Of a DNA stretch of 64,000 nt, positions 7,791 to 17,217 are shown piece after piece. The stretch lies in assembly GCF_947501785.1 (NCBI RefSeq), contig NZ_CANMXB010000001.1:62001-126000 (forward strand), read 5' to 3'. The notes under the pieces were generated by a model. The model worked only from the letters and a program-made list of their open reading frames with translations. It had not been told where the DNA came from and did not search any database. This DNA is from an uncultured Litoreibacter sp. (GTDB lineage: Bacteria; Pseudomonadota; Alphaproteobacteria; Rhodobacterales; Rhodobacteraceae). Position 1 is the first letter of the stretch. Each line of letters starts with the position of its first letter. The position numbers and the translations under genes are program-made.

Positions 7791-9242
7791 ATGCGCGCCC
7801 AGCCCATCGCCAGCCACTTCATCAACGGCGCATATGTTGAAGACACCGAAGGCCGCGAGATCGAATGTATTTACCCCGCCACCGGCGAGGTTGTGGCCAA
7901 GCTCCATTCGGCCACGCCCGCGATCATTGAACAGGCGCTGGCCTCCGCCAAGGAAGGGCAGAAGATTTGGGCAGCGATGACGGGCACCGAGCGGGGGCGC
8001 GTGTTGCGTCGCGCGGCGTTGATCATCGAGGAACGCAACCACGAGCTGTCCGTGTTGGAGACGTTGGACACCGGGAAACCGATGTCTGAGACGCTGTATG
8101 TGGACGCGACATCGGGGCGCGAAGCGTTGGAATATTTTGGCGGTCTTGCCGGATCCCTGACCGGGGAGCACATCCAGCTGGGTCAGGACTGGGTCTACAC
8201 AGTGCGCGAGCCGTTGGGGGTCTGCGTGGGCATTGGCGCCTGGAACTATCCGACCCAGATTGCGTGCTGGAAGGGCGCGCCTGCTTTGGCCTGCGGCAAC
8301 GCAATGATTTTCAAGCCGTCGGAAACCACACCGATTTGCGCGTTGAAAGTGGCGGAGATTTTGCACGAGGCGGGGTTGCCCGCGGGCGTTTACAACGTGG
8401 TCCAAGGATACGGCGACGTTGGGGCCGCGTTGGTGACTGACGCCCGGGTCGACAAAGTGTCGCTGACCGGATCGGTGCCGACGGGGCGTAAGGTCTATGC
8501 CGCCGCCGCCGAGGGCATGAAGCATGTCACGATGGAGCTGGGCGGCAAGTCCCCGATGATCGTGTTTGACGACGCGGATATTGAAGACGCCGTGTCGGGG
8601 GCCATTTTGGGGAATTTCTACTCCTCCGGGCAGGTCTGTTCCAACGGCACGCGGGTGTTCGTGCAGAAGGGCATCAAGAAAGCGTTTCTGAAGCGCCTGA
8701 AGGAGCGGACGGAGCAAGCCGTGATGGGCGACCCGATGGACGAGGCCACCAATTTTGGGCCGATGGTGTCTGCCAACCAGATGAACATCGTGCTGGGTTA
8801 TATCGACAAGGGTGTCGACGAGGGGGCCAAGCTGGTCACCGGCGGCAAGATGGCGCAGCGCGACGGGTTCTTCATCGAGCCCACCGTGTTTGCCGATGTC
8901 ACCGACGACATGACCATCGCGCGGGAGGAGATTTTTGGCCCCGTAATGGCCGTGCTGGATTTTGAGGATGAAGACGACGTGATCGCACGCGCCAATGACA
9001 CCGAGTTTGGACTTGCGGCAGGCGTCTTTACCAATGACCTGACGCGGGCGCATCGGGTGTCGCAGGCGTTTGAGGCGGGGACGTGCTACATCAACACCTA
9101 TAACCTTGCGCCTGTGGAGGCTCCGTTTGGCGGCTCCAAGGCCTCGGGCGTAGGGCGTGAGAATTCCAAGGAAGCGATCAACCATTATAGCCAAGTGAAG
9201 TCCGTCTATGTGGGCATGGGGCCGGTCGAGGCTCCGTTCTGA
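7791..9242 (+). CDS. betB: Betaine-aldehyde dehydrogenase
   Basis: A 483-residue aldehyde dehydrogenase that oxidises betaine aldehyde to glycine betaine with NAD(P)+. Visible motifs are the cofactor loop [10 protein letters not shown], the general-base motif [17 protein letters not shown], and the catalytic cysteine (about residue 283) in [15 protein letters not shown], the BetB form. The C-terminus has [20 protein letters not shown]. The ATG at 7791 is preceded by CTAAGGATA. The stop is one base before the betA start, so betB and betA are translated together. A large open frame on the opposite strand (7776-9245) is a codon-bias shadow. Confidence 0.96.
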   Translation: MRAQPIASHFINGAYVEDTEGREIECIYPATGEVVAKLHSATPAIIEQALASAKEGQKIWAAMTGTERGRVLRRAALIIEERNHELSVLETLDTGKPMSETLYVDATSGREALEYFGGLAGSLTGEHIQLGQDWVYTVREPLGVCVGIGAWNYPTQIACWKGAPALACGNAMIFKPSETTPICALKVAEILHEAGLPAGVYNVVQGYGDVGAALVTDARVDKVSLTGSVPTGRKVYAAAAEGMKHVTMELGGKSPMIVFDDADIEDAVSGAILGNFYSSGQVCSNGTRVFVQKGIKKAFLKRLKERTEQAVMGDPMDEATNFGPMVSANQMNIVLGYIDKGVDEGAKLVTGGKMAQRDGFFIEPTVFADVTDDMTIAREEIFGPVMAVLDFEDEDDVIARANDTEFGLAAGVFTNDLTRAHRVSQAFEAGTCYINTYNLAPVEAPFGGSKASGVGRENSKEAINHYSQVKSVYVGMGPVEAPF

Positions 9243-9243
9243 C

Positions 9244-10902
9244 ATGCAGGCAGATTATGTGATTGTCGGCGCGGGGTCGGCTGGCTGCGCCATGGCCTAC
9301 CGCATTGCGGAGGCGGGGCGTTCGGTCCTCGTGATCGAGCATGGCGGCACCGATATCGGGCCGTTCATCCAGATGCCGGGTGCGCTGAGCTACCCGATGA
9401 ATATGTCGCGTTACGACTGGGGCTTTAAGTCCGAGCCCGAGCCGCATTTGGGCGGGCGCGAACTGGTGACGCCGCGCGGCAAGGTCATTGGCGGGTCTTC
9501 AAGCATCAACGGTATGGTCTATGTGCGCGGGCATGCCGGAGACTTTGACCATTGGGCGGAGCAGGGCGCGGATGGCTGGTCCTACGCGGATGTGCTGCCC
9601 TATTTCAAGCGGATGGAGCATTGGCATTCCGGGGGACGGGGTGGCGACAAGTCGTGGCGCGGCCGCAAGGGGCCGCTACATGTGTCGCGCGGGCCGGGGT
9701 CGAACCCGCTGACGCAGGCCTTTATCGACGCGGGCGTGCAAGCGGGCTACCAGATGACACCGGATTACAACGGCAAGCAGCAGGAAGGTGTGGGGCCGTT
9801 TGACGCGACCATCCGCCATGGGCGGCGCTGGTCGACGGCAAATGCCTATATGCGCCCGGCCTTGAAGCGGGACAATTGCGAAATCGTGAATGCGTTTGCG
9901 CGCAAGGTTGTCATCGAGGATGGCCGCGCCGTGGGCGTCGAGGTGGACCGCGGCGGCCAGATTGAGGTGATCCGCGCCAATGCTGAGGTGATTATCTCCG
10001 CCTCCTCCATCAACTCGCCCAAGCTGCTGATGCTGTCGGGGATCGGGCCTGCCGCCCATCTGGCGGAGCATGGCATCGACGTCGTCGCGAACCGCGCGGG
10101 CGTGGGGCAAAACCTGCAGGACCATTTGGAGCTGTATATCCAGATGGCGGCCTCCAAACCGGTGACGCTGTACAAGTACTGGAACATCCCCATGAAAGGT
10201 TGGGTCGGCACGCAATGGCTGCTGGCCAAGCTGGGGCTGGGGGCGTCGAACCAGTTTGAAAGCGGGGGCTTTATCCGGTCCAAGGCGGGGGTGCGCTACC
10301 CTGATATCCAGTTCCACTTCCTGCCCATCGCGGTGCGCTATGACGGCAAGGCGGCCGCTGAAGGCCATGGTTACCAGGCGCATGTGGGGCCAATGCGGTC
10401 CGAGTCGCGGGGGCAGGTCACCTTGCGGTCCAGCGACCCCAACGACGCCCCGAAGATCAAGTTCAACTACATGTCCCACCCCGAGGATTGGGAGGATTTC
10501 CGCACCTGTATCCGCCTGACGCGGGAGATATTCGGGCAGCAGGCCTTTGCGGAGTATTCCAAGCACGAAATTCAGCCGGGCGAGGCGGTGCAAACAGATG
10601 ACGAGTTGGATGATTTCATCCGCGAACATGCCGAAAGCGCCTACCATCCCTGTGGCACCGCCAAGATGGGCCGCGCGGATGACCCAAGCGCAGTTGTCGA
10701 TCCCGAGGCGCGGGTAATTGGTGTGGACGGGCTGCGGCTGGCCGACAGCTCGATTTTCCCGCGTATCACCAATGGCAACCTGAACGCGCCTTCGATCATG
10801 GTGGGGGAGAAGGCGTCGGATCACATTTTGGGCAAAGCGCCTTTACCGAAAGACAACGCGGAGCCGTGGTTCCATCCTGAGTGGGAGACCAAGCAACGTT
10901 AA
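9244..10902 (+). CDS. betA: Choline dehydrogenase (GMC oxidoreductase)
   Basis: A 552-residue FAD enzyme that oxidises choline to betaine aldehyde at the membrane, passing electrons to the respiratory chain. The N-terminus has the FAD-binding motif [20 protein letters not shown]. The GMC signatures are [18 protein letters not shown] and [16 protein letters not shown]. The catalytic histidine lies in [10 protein letters not shown] and the C-terminal motif is [21 protein letters not shown] chose ATG 9244, one base after the betB stop; an earlier in-frame ATG at 9208 lies inside betB and would add twelve residues unlike the family. With betC and betB this completes the route from choline sulfate to betaine. 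Confidence 0.95.
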   Translation: MQADYVIVGAGSAGCAMAYRIAEAGRSVLVIEHGGTDIGPFIQMPGALSYPMNMSRYDWGFKSEPEPHLGGRELVTPRGKVIGGSSSINGMVYVRGHAGDFDHWAEQGADGWSYADVLPYFKRMEHWHSGGRGGDKSWRGRKGPLHVSRGPGSNPLTQAFIDAGVQAGYQMTPDYNGKQQEGVGPFDATIRHGRRWSTANAYMRPALKRDNCEIVNAFARKVVIEDGRAVGVEVDRGGQIEVIRANAEVIISASSINSPKLLMLSGIGPAAHLAEHGIDVVANRAGVGQNLQDHLELYIQMAASKPVTLYKYWNIPMKGWVGTQWLLAKLGLGASNQFESGGFIRSKAGVRYPDIQFHFLPIAVRYDGKAAAEGHGYQAHVGPMRSESRGQVTLRSSDPNDAPKIKFNYMSHPEDWEDFRTCIRLTREIFGQQAFAEYSKHEIQPGEAVQTDDELDDFIREHAESAYHPCGTAKMGRADDPSAVVDPEARVIGVDGLRLADSSIFPRITNGNLNAPSIMVGEKASDHILGKAPLPKDNAEPWFHPEWETKQR

Positions 10903-10967
10903 CCATTTGGCAATAAGGATTAACATTCTCCCTTGTTTGGTGTCGCTAAAGCCGCCATGTCTGGGAC

Positions 10968-11612
10968 ATGTTAAGACTTTGTTTAATTTGGTTAATGATG
11001 TGCGGCACGGCGCAGGCGCGGGACTTTTCGGCTCCGGCTGAGGTCATTGACGGCGACACGATCCGGCTGACGCGAGACGCGTGGGTGTTCCGTCTGCATG
11101 GCATAGACGCGCCGGAAATAGACCAGTATTGCGGCGACGCGGCCTGTGGTCTCGCGGCGCGTGATTGGTTGGCGGGTTTGATCCAAGGCGACGCCGTGCA
11201 GTGCCGCACCATCGGCGGCAAGGACCGCTATGGACGCTACGTGGCCAAATGCTACCACGCCGGGCGCGACATTGGCGCGATGCTGGTGGAGGCGGGATAT
11301 GCGCGGGCATATCTCAGATATTCCTCTGACTACGCTTTGCTGGAAAAGGAAGCCGCGTTGAACAAGCGCGGGTTTTGGGCGGGGGAATTTGGTGACCCGT
11401 CACAACACCGCGCGGCCAAGGTGCAGCCTGCCTCCGCGCCGGAGGGCTGCGTGGTGAAGGGCAACATCTCCCCCAATTCGGGCGAGAAGATTTACCATGT
11501 CGCGGGCCAGCAGCAGTATGCGAAGGTGTCGATCAACACCGCCAAGGGCGAGGCCTGTTTTGGGAGCGAGGCCGAGGCCCGCGCCGCCGGTTGGCGCAAG
11601 GCACGGCGTTAA
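10968..11612 (+). CDS. Secreted thermonuclease-family (SNase-like) protein
   Basis: A 214-residue protein with an N-terminal signal peptide (about residues 1-17, ending AQA-R) followed by a staphylococcal-nuclease-like domain. The key motifs are VIDGDTIRL, FRLHGIDAPE, and KDRYGRYVAKC with the catalytic arginine. The region after about residue 150 contains two Cys (EGCVVKGNIS, GEACFGSEAEARAAGWRKA) and looks like a small extra domain often attached to such proteins. It probably acts in the periplasm or outside the cell on nucleic acid. Its stop overlaps the stop of the convergent pccR gene in a shared TTAA, with no terminator between them. An inverted repeat CATGTC-TGG-GACATG covers the start codon. 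Confidence 0.85.
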   Translation: MLRLCLIWLMMCGTAQARDFSAPAEVIDGDTIRLTRDAWVFRLHGIDAPEIDQYCGDAACGLAARDWLAGLIQGDAVQCRTIGGKDRYGRYVAKCYHAGRDIGAMLVEAGYARAYLRYSSDYALLEKEAALNKRGFWAGEFGDPSQHRAAKVQPASAPEGCVVKGNISPNSGEKIYHVAGQQQYAKVSINTAKGEACFGSEAEARAAGWRKARR

Positions 11613-12991
11613 GATCCGACCTTATAGGGCAGGGTCGCGCGCAGGTTGTGGTCGACGCTCAGCTTGCTTTCCAGCGGCGGAACAGAGCGTTGGTGGCAAT
11701 TGACCCGCTCGCAGATGCGGCAGGAAATTCCAATGGGTTCAAAGGCTTGCTTCTTGGCGGGGAGCAGGTCGTCTGCGTAGATCAGCGCGTCGGCGTGGCT
11801 GATTTCGCAGCCCAACCCGATGGCGAAGCGGCGGGTGGGGGCGGTGAAGCTGCCGCCCGGTTTTGATACATCGCGGGCCAGCGAGATATATTGCACCCCG
11901 TCGGGGGTTTCGGCCAGTTGGCGCAGGAAGCGGCCCGGCGTCTCGAACGCCTGATGCACGTTCCAAAGCGGGCAGGCGCCGCCGAAGCGGGCGAATTGTA
12001 GCCGGGTGGCAGAGTGACGTTTGGTGATGGTGCCGGCCTGATCGACGCGCACGAAGAAGAACGGGATGCCCTTTGCGCCGGGGCGCTGCAGGGTGGACAG
12101 CCGGTGGGCAACTTGTTCGATCGACGCGCCGAAACGGTCGGCGAGCTGCTCGAGGTCATGGCGCGTCTCCGTCGCGGCTTTCAGGAAGCTAGCATAGGGC
12201 AGCAGCGCGGCACCGGCGAAGTAGTTGGCCAGCCCAATCTTGGCAATCTGACGCGCGGCGTCGGTCTGGAAACGAGCCAGATCAAGCGTCGCTTCCAGCA
12301 GGTCATTGTGGGACACCAGAGCCACTTGATGCAGGACCTGAAACCGTTGCGTCGGCGGCGTGGCGCGGGCGGACAGGGTCAGGGTTAGGCTCGGGTTGTC
12401 GAAGCGGCGCAGATGCGGCGTGTCGGCGAAGCGCAGGTCGAATGTCAAGCTATCCGTGCGCAGCACATCGCCATTGAGCGATTCTGCAAAATGTTCAGCC
12501 GCGCGGTCGACGGCGTCGATGTAGTTGTCGCAATAATGGAAGAAGTCGCGCACTTCCTCCCAAGGGGAGGGCTGCAAGGCGGCGTCTTCACGCCCCAAAG
12601 CCTCATCGAGGGAGGCAAGGCGTTCATGCGACTGGCGGTAGGCGCGGTGCAGTTGCAGGAACGCATGGGCAAGCCCTGGCGCGTTGGAGGCCGTGAGCTG
12701 CAGGTCAGGAATGGGGGGCATGTTGCCGTCAAAAACCGGGTCGGCAAGGGCTTCACGCATATCGGTGACCATGCGTTCGGCGTCGCCTGCGCGGAGTTCG
12801 GTAATGTCGAAGTCAAATTCCTGCGCCATGGAGAGAACCACGCTGGTCGAGACCGGGCGGTGGTTGTTTTCCATCTGGTTGAGATAGGGCAGGGACACGC
12901 CCAGCTTGGCGGCGAAGGCCTTCTGGGTCAGGCCGAGCTTGGTGCGCAGCGCGCGCAGTTTGACGCCTGCGTAGAGTTTCTGGGTCGCCAT
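11609..12991 (-). CDS. pccR: Short-chain acyl-CoA regulator PccR (ScfR family)
   Basis: A 460-residue regulator. Residues about 7-60 form an XRE-type helix-turn-helix (LRALRTKLGLTQKAFAAKLG, LPYLNQMENNHRPV). The long C-terminal part is the ScfR domain and ends with the Cys-rich ISCRICERVNCHQRSVPP. In Rhodobacter sphaeroides the PccR member of this family controls propionyl-CoA carboxylase and senses short-chain acyl-CoA; gene position here matches that role. I chose ATG 12989-12991 (MATQKLYAG); a start 45 bases upstream would lie over its own operator. TTTGCAA half-sites occur just upstream of this gene and again before pccB. Related ScfRs (RamB, IbcR) are alternatives, but context favours PccR. 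Confidence 0.88.
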   Translation of the reverse strand: MATQKLYAGVKLRALRTKLGLTQKAFAAKLGVSLPYLNQMENNHRPVSTSVVLSMAQEFDFDITELRAGDAERMVTDMREALADPVFDGNMPPIPDLQLTASNAPGLAHAFLQLHRAYRQSHERLASLDEALGREDAALQPSPWEEVRDFFHYCDNYIDAVDRAAEHFAESLNGDVLRTDSLTFDLRFADTPHLRRFDNPSLTLTLSARATPPTQRFQVLHQVALVSHNDLLEATLDLARFQTDAARQIAKIGLANYFAGAALLPYASFLKAATETRHDLEQLADRFGASIEQVAHRLSTLQRPGAKGIPFFFVRVDQAGTITKRHSATRLQFARFGGACPLWNVHQAFETPGRFLRQLAETPDGVQYISLARDVSKPGGSFTAPTRRFAIGLGCEISHADALIYADDLLPAKKQAFEPIGISCRICERVNCHQRSVPPLESKLSVDHNLRATLPYKVGS

Positions 12992-13013
12992 GGTCGTGCT
13001 TTCACTTGGTGAC

Positions 13014-13051
13014 TTTGCAACTTTGCTACTGGCCATCTAGCACTTTGCAAA
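13014..13051. promoter_or_regulatory. Candidate PccR autoregulatory sites
   Basis: TTTGCAA at 13014-13020 and TTTGC at 13022-13026 start 8 bases apart. A full TTTGCAAA lies at 13044-13051. They occupy the short gap upstream of pccR, 23-60 bases before its start. The same half-site and 8-base spacing recur upstream of pccB, so this looks like self-control by PccR. Confidence 0.65.
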
Positions 13052-13071
13052 CCCGCCTGGCAATTGCAGCC

Positions 13072-14289
13072 TTATGGGGCGGCCACCGTCTTGGCGCGTT
13101 GTTTTACGTAGAAGATGGCGGCCAGACAGCCGACCGAGCTGATCAGCATGATCCACTGCAGCGGGTAACTGCCGCCGCCTAGTTGCAAGAGCGTGCCCGC
13201 AAGCGCCGACAGGGCCGCGCCGCCACCGATCATGATAGCGCTGCCGACCCCTGACGCCGTGCCCGCCAAATGCGGGCGCACCGACAGCAGGCCTGCAGAG
13301 GCATTTGGCAGAACCATCCCGTTGCCGATGCCCACAAACGTACAGAAGCCAAAGAACAGATAGGCACTGCCAAAGCCCGCAAAGGTCAGCAGCAGCGACA
13401 GTGCCATGCCAAGGGTCAGTATCGATCCGCCGATGACGATCATCCGGTCAATGCCGATTTGCACCGATAGCCGTGCAGAGATGTAGTTGCCGAAGAAATA
13501 GCCCACAGCAGGGACCCCAAAGAATATCCCCACGGCGGTCGACGGCATCCCGTACACCTCGGTCGCGACATAGGGCGCGCCACCCAGAAACGCGAAGAAT
13601 GCACCCGATGAAAAGGCCGCTGCAAGCGCGTAGCCCCAGAACCTGCGGGACGTGAACAGCTCCGGGTACTCGGCCAGCTGCGCCTTGAACCCCATGCCGC
13701 CGGAGCGGTTGGTTTCGCCTTGGTCAAAGTAACACAATGTGCCCAGCGCCATGCCAAACAGGATCAGAAACAGGAACGTCGCGCGCCAGCCAAACGCCTC
13801 GTCCAACAGCCCGCCAATCGCGGGCGCGAACATCGGCACCAGGGACATCCCCATGGTGACATAGCCAATCATTGCAGCACTTTGCTCTTGCGAAAACATG
13901 TCGCGCACGATGGCGCGGCTGACCACCATGGCGACCGCCACCGTGGCCTGCACCATCCTGAAGATAAGGAAAACCTCGATGCTGGTCGCGGTCATGCAGC
14001 CGATTGTGGCCAGCACGAAGATGGCAATGGCGGCCAGGATGACCGGGCGCCGCCCAAACTTGTCCGAGATCGGCCCGACGAACAGCTGCGTCAACGCGGT
14101 GCAGGCCAGATACAGCGACACCGACAGCTGCATCACCCCGTAGGAGGTGCCGAATTCACGCGTCATCGCGGGCAGGGAGGGCAGGAAGATGCTCATGTTC
14201 ATCGCCGACACCCCTGCAAGCAGGACCAGCGTGAAAATGTGGGGTGGCGTTGTCCGGTCTAGAAATTTGACGGAAGTATCAAAGGGCAT
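13072..14289 (-). CDS. MFS transporter, Bcr/CflA drug-efflux type
   Basis: A 405-residue inner-membrane protein with twelve predicted hydrophobic segments and the MFS loop 2-3 motif GPISDKFGRRPVIL. The motif C-like region SLVPMFAPAIGGLLDEAFGW is typical of the Bcr/CflA group of drug:H+ antiporters. It lies between pccR and pccB, read from the same intergenic region as pccB but in the opposite direction. PccR-like sites lie 67-121 bases upstream of its start, so it may belong to the propionyl-CoA regulon. Whether it exports an organic acid or a toxic compound cannot be read from the sequence. Confidence 0.88.
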   Translation of the reverse strand: MPFDTSVKFLDRTTPPHIFTLVLLAGVSAMNMSIFLPSLPAMTREFGTSYGVMQLSVSLYLACTALTQLFVGPISDKFGRRPVILAAIAIFVLATIGCMTATSIEVFLIFRMVQATVAVAMVVSRAIVRDMFSQEQSAAMIGYVTMGMSLVPMFAPAIGGLLDEAFGWRATFLFLILFGMALGTLCYFDQGETNRSGGMGFKAQLAEYPELFTSRRFWGYALAAAFSSGAFFAFLGGAPYVATEVYGMPSTAVGIFFGVPAVGYFFGNYISARLSVQIGIDRMIVIGGSILTLGMALSLLLTFAGFGSAYLFFGFCTFVGIGNGMVLPNASAGLLSVRPHLAGTASGVGSAIMIGGGAALSALAGTLLQLGGGSYPLQWIMLISSVGCLAAIFYVKQRAKTVAAP

Positions 14290-14355
14290 CCATCCCCTTT
14301 ACGCCGATTTGCGGGATTGTCCATGACCTGAACTGCACATCGGTTGTGCATCAAA

Positions 14356-14460
14356 AATTTGCAGATTTGCAATTTGATGTGCCGTTGCAGGAAAAAATTT
14401 GCAAATTTGCTGAAATCCTCTTTGTTGCAGTGCAGCGAAACTGTACTGTGGCGCAAATTT
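14356..14460. promoter_or_regulatory. Candidate PccR operators between MFS gene and pccB
   Basis: Two double sites are seen: TTTGCA at 14358 with TTTGCAA at 14366, and TTTGCAAA at 14398-14405 with TTTGC at 14406-14410. The second includes the perfect palindrome AATTTGCAAATT. A further half-site GCAAATTT lies at 14453-14460, 17 bases before the pccB start. This is the motif reported for PccR in Rhodobacter; binding is inferred. Confidence 0.75.
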
Positions 14461-14476
14461 CAACGGGGGTTCCGAC

Positions 14477-16009
14477 ATGAAAGACATTCTCAGCGAGTTG
14501 GAGGCGCGCCGCGACGTGGCCCGCAAAGGCGGCGGGCAGCGCCGCATCGACGCGCAGCACAGCAAGGGCAAGCTGACCGCGCGCGAGCGGATCGAGCTGT
14601 TGTTGGACGAGGGCTCGTTTGAAGAGTTTGACATGTTCGTGGCTCATCGCTGCACCGAGTTCGGGATGGAGGCGGAACGCCCCGCAGGCGACGGCGTGGT
14701 CACCGGATGGGGCACTGTGAACGGGCGAATGGTCTACGTCTTCAGCCAGGACTTCACCGTCTTTGGCGGATCGCTGTCGGAAACCCATGCGCAGAAAATT
14801 TGCAAAATCCAGGACATGGCGATGCAAAACGGCGCGCCGATCATCGGGATCAACGACTCGGGCGGTGCGCGCATTCAGGAAGGCGTGGCCTCGCTGGCGG
14901 GCTATGCCGAGGTGTTCCAGCGCAACATCATGGCGTCGGGTGTGGTGCCGCAGATCAGCGTGATCATGGGACCATGCGCGGGTGGTGCTGTCTATTCGCC
15001 CGCGATGACCGACTTTATCTTCATGGTGAAAGACACCTCCTACATGTTTGTCACCGGCCCCGACGTGGTGAAGACTGTGACCAACGAGGTTGTCACGGCC
15101 GAAGAACTGGGCGGGGCGTCGACCCATACCAAGAAATCCTCGGTCGCGGACGGCGCGTTTGAAAATGACGTGGAGGCTTTGGCCGAGGTCCGCCGTCTGG
15201 TCGACTTCCTGCCGTTGAACAACCGAGAGAAGCCGCCGGTCAGGCCATTCTTTGACGATGTCGCGCGGGAGGAGACGTCGCTGGACACGTTGATCCCCGA
15301 CAACCCGAACACGCCCTACGACATGAAAGAGCTGATCCACAAACTGGCGGATGAGGGCGACTTCTTCGAGATACAGGAAGACTTTGCCAAGAACATCCTG
15401 ACGGGCTTTGTGCGCCTGGAAGGTCAGACTGTGGGCGTGGTGGCCAACCAGCCGATGGTGCTGGCGGGGTGCCTGGACATTGACAGCTCGCGCAAGGCCG
15501 CGCGGTTTGTGCGCTTCTGCGACGCGTTTGATATCCCGATCCTGACGCTGGTCGATGTGCCGGGCTTCCTGCCGGGGACGTCTCAGGAATATGGCGGGGT
15601 GATCAAGCACGGGGCCAAGTTGCTGTTCGCTTACGGCGAGGCGACGGTGCCGAAAGTCACTGTTATTACCCGCAAAGCCTATGGCGGCGCCTATGACGTG
15701 ATGGCGTCCAAACACCTGCGCGGCGATTTCAACTACGCATGGCCCACGGCCGAGATTGCGGTGATGGGGGCCAAAGGCGCGGTCGAAATTCTCTACCGCT
15801 CCGAGCTTGGTGACACCGACAAGATTGCCGCCCGCGTGGCGGATTATGAGGACCGGTTCGCCAACCCGTTTGTCGCCGCCGAGAAGGGCTTCATTGACGA
15901 GGTGATCATGCCCCATTCGACTCGCCGCCGGGTCAGCCGGGCCTTCGCGTCGCTGCGCGGCAAGAGCCTGAAGAACCCGTGGAAGAAGCACGACAACATT
16001 CCGCTCTGA
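14477..16009 (+). CDS. pccB: Propionyl-CoA carboxylase beta subunit
   Basis: A 510-residue carboxyltransferase subunit. With biotin-carrying PccA it converts propionyl-CoA to methylmalonyl-CoA in the cytosol. Both crotonase-like halves are complete: the N-terminal one has [19 protein letters not shown] and [18 protein letters not shown], the C-terminal one has [20 protein letters not shown] and [19 protein letters not shown]. The start [20 protein letters not shown] is the usual PccB start and follows GGGGG. The stop overlaps the start of the next gene (TGATG-type). PccR-like operators sit directly upstream. Acyl-CoA preference is assigned from the link to pccR and mcmA. Confidence 0.95.
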   Translation: MKDILSELEARRDVARKGGGQRRIDAQHSKGKLTARERIELLLDEGSFEEFDMFVAHRCTEFGMEAERPAGDGVVTGWGTVNGRMVYVFSQDFTVFGGSLSETHAQKICKIQDMAMQNGAPIIGINDSGGARIQEGVASLAGYAEVFQRNIMASGVVPQISVIMGPCAGGAVYSPAMTDFIFMVKDTSYMFVTGPDVVKTVTNEVVTAEELGGASTHTKKSSVADGAFENDVEALAEVRRLVDFLPLNNREKPPVRPFFDDVAREETSLDTLIPDNPNTPYDMKELIHKLADEGDFFEIQEDFAKNILTGFVRLEGQTVGVVANQPMVLAGCLDIDSSRKAARFVRFCDAFDIPILTLVDVPGFLPGTSQEYGGVIKHGAKLLFAYGEATVPKVTVITRKAYGGAYDVMASKHLRGDFNYAWPTAEIAVMGAKGAVEILYRSELGDTDKIAARVADYEDRFANPFVAAEKGFIDEVIMPHSTRRRVSRAFASLRGKSLKNPWKKHDNIPL

Positions 16010-16791
16010 TGCCTCGCACTGTTTCCCATATTGTCGCGTTCGGCGCTGCTGCGATTTGGTCGTTGTGGTGCAATTCAAGCGTCGCGCAATCAGCCCTGCC
16101 TGATATCGAGATATTTGGGGCTCAGTGGAAAACTGAACTCGGTGACGATAGCGCCGATTTTGAGGGTCAACGCGTATCGGTCGTGCTGAAACCGCCTGCG
16201 GGAACCAATTTTGTGGGAGTGGACCAGGTGGTCGAGACCTTCCGGGAAGCCTGCGGTCAGATCGTGGCGCGGCCAGCAGACTTTTCGAGTAGCCAGCATG
16301 CATTGGATGACCTGACTTTTGTTCACATGGCTGTAGAGATCGGTGAGCAGTCGCTTTACCCTTATCTGTTCAGCCAACGCGTAGCGAATGGGGCTTGTAC
16401 CGGGACGATTTCTTTTATCATGCCGAACCTGAAGGAGCCGTTTTCAAAGCATGACCCCAATGAAGAGTTGCTGTCCATTTTGAACCTGTGGGGGCTTGGC
16501 GCGCCGGAGGTCAGCTTTACAGTTGGGACCAAAGGGCGGGCTTTGGAGGTCGACGTGCCGCTTCTTCCAAATTTTGAGCGTGACCCGTCCAGCTTGAACG
16601 CAATGGCGATCTGTATTCATTCATTGGCCAATATCGAGGCATCTTTCAAGTGGCTAGGCGTGCCTACGCGGGCCGAAAACTATCCCAGCATCAAGATTGA
16701 TTTGGTGCAGGCCCAGCTTGGTGGCTTAACTCGCGTTCTTGGTAGAGCAGAATTTGGAGTGGAGGACGGCAAATGCGTGCCTTTATCGTGA
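16009..16791 (+). CDS. Unknown secreted protein downstream of pccB
   Basis: A 260-residue protein coupled to pccB by an overlapping stop and start at 16007-16011. It has a likely signal peptide at residues 1-25 (WSLWCNSSVAQS-A), so it is probably periplasmic. The mature part is mixed alpha/beta in composition with few cysteines and contains GTNFVGVDQVVETFREACGQ and IEIFGAQWKTELGDD. I recognise no domain; it loosely resembles secreted Rhodobacterales proteins of the DUF6497 type in the order of its parts, but that is not firm. Position between pccB and pccA suggests co-expression with propionyl-CoA carboxylase, not a shared function. Confidence 0.7.
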   Translation: MPRTVSHIVAFGAAAIWSLWCNSSVAQSALPDIEIFGAQWKTELGDDSADFEGQRVSVVLKPPAGTNFVGVDQVVETFREACGQIVARPADFSSSQHALDDLTFVHMAVEIGEQSLYPYLFSQRVANGACTGTISFIMPNLKEPFSKHDPNEELLSILNLWGLGAPEVSFTVGTKGRALEVDVPLLPNFERDPSSLNAMAICIHSLANIEASFKWLGVPTRAENYPSIKIDLVQAQLGGLTRVLGRAEFGVEDGKCVPLS

Positions 16792-16923
16792 TGCTCGAAC
16801 GCTACCTCGTAAAGCAAACGCCGGATTTGAGTATTTTTGACCAAATGGAGACGGGGCGTTGAACCCTACCTTTCAAAAACCGCTTGAAATGGCGGCCCAC
16901 GCATCGGTGCAGGGGGCGGGCTG

Positions 16924-17217
16924 ATGGCCAAGGGAAAAGCCGAGAACGTGCTGGTTCTGGTCGCGGCGCTGGTCGTCGTGATTGCATTGGCGGCTGCGAT
17001 CATGTGGCAGCGGGGCATGTTCGACGAGGAAGGGCAGGACGGGCCACACGTCACCGTTCGGAAGCTGGATTTCGGGCGACCGGGGATGAGCGACGCGATG
17101 CAGATCGCTCTTTGTGACGCGCGGGCGGTTCACTCTCCCCGCAACAGCGCGCGGGGCAATCAGCTATTCTGCGCCGAGGCAGACAGCACCATGTCACGGA
17201 GGACGAGCCAGCTATGA
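16924..17217 (+). CDS. Small single-pass membrane protein
   Basis: A 97-residue frame beginning MAKGKAENVLVLVAALVVVI, with one strong transmembrane segment at about residues 9-28 and an acidic-to-polar remainder. The N-terminal 60 residues look like a real small membrane protein; the last 40 (rich in Arg, Ser and Asn) look less natural. The stop overlaps the start of the methyltransferase gene (ATGA), which supports the frame. I recognise no family. It lies in the pccB-pccA interval with other small envelope proteins. Confidence 0.5.
   Translation: MAKGKAENVLVLVAALVVVIALAAAIMWQRGMFDEEGQDGPHVTVRKLDFGRPGMSDAMQIALCDARAVHSPRNSARGNQLFCAEADSTMSRRTSQL

Noticed and set aside
7776-9245. A 489-codon minus-strand frame opposite betB
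   Set aside because: Antisense shadow of betB with His/Arg/Leu-rich composition.
14351-16303. A 650-codon minus-strand frame opposite pccB
   Set aside because: It is the antisense shadow of a GC-rich, strongly biased gene; the product is rich in His/Arg/Gln and has no family features.
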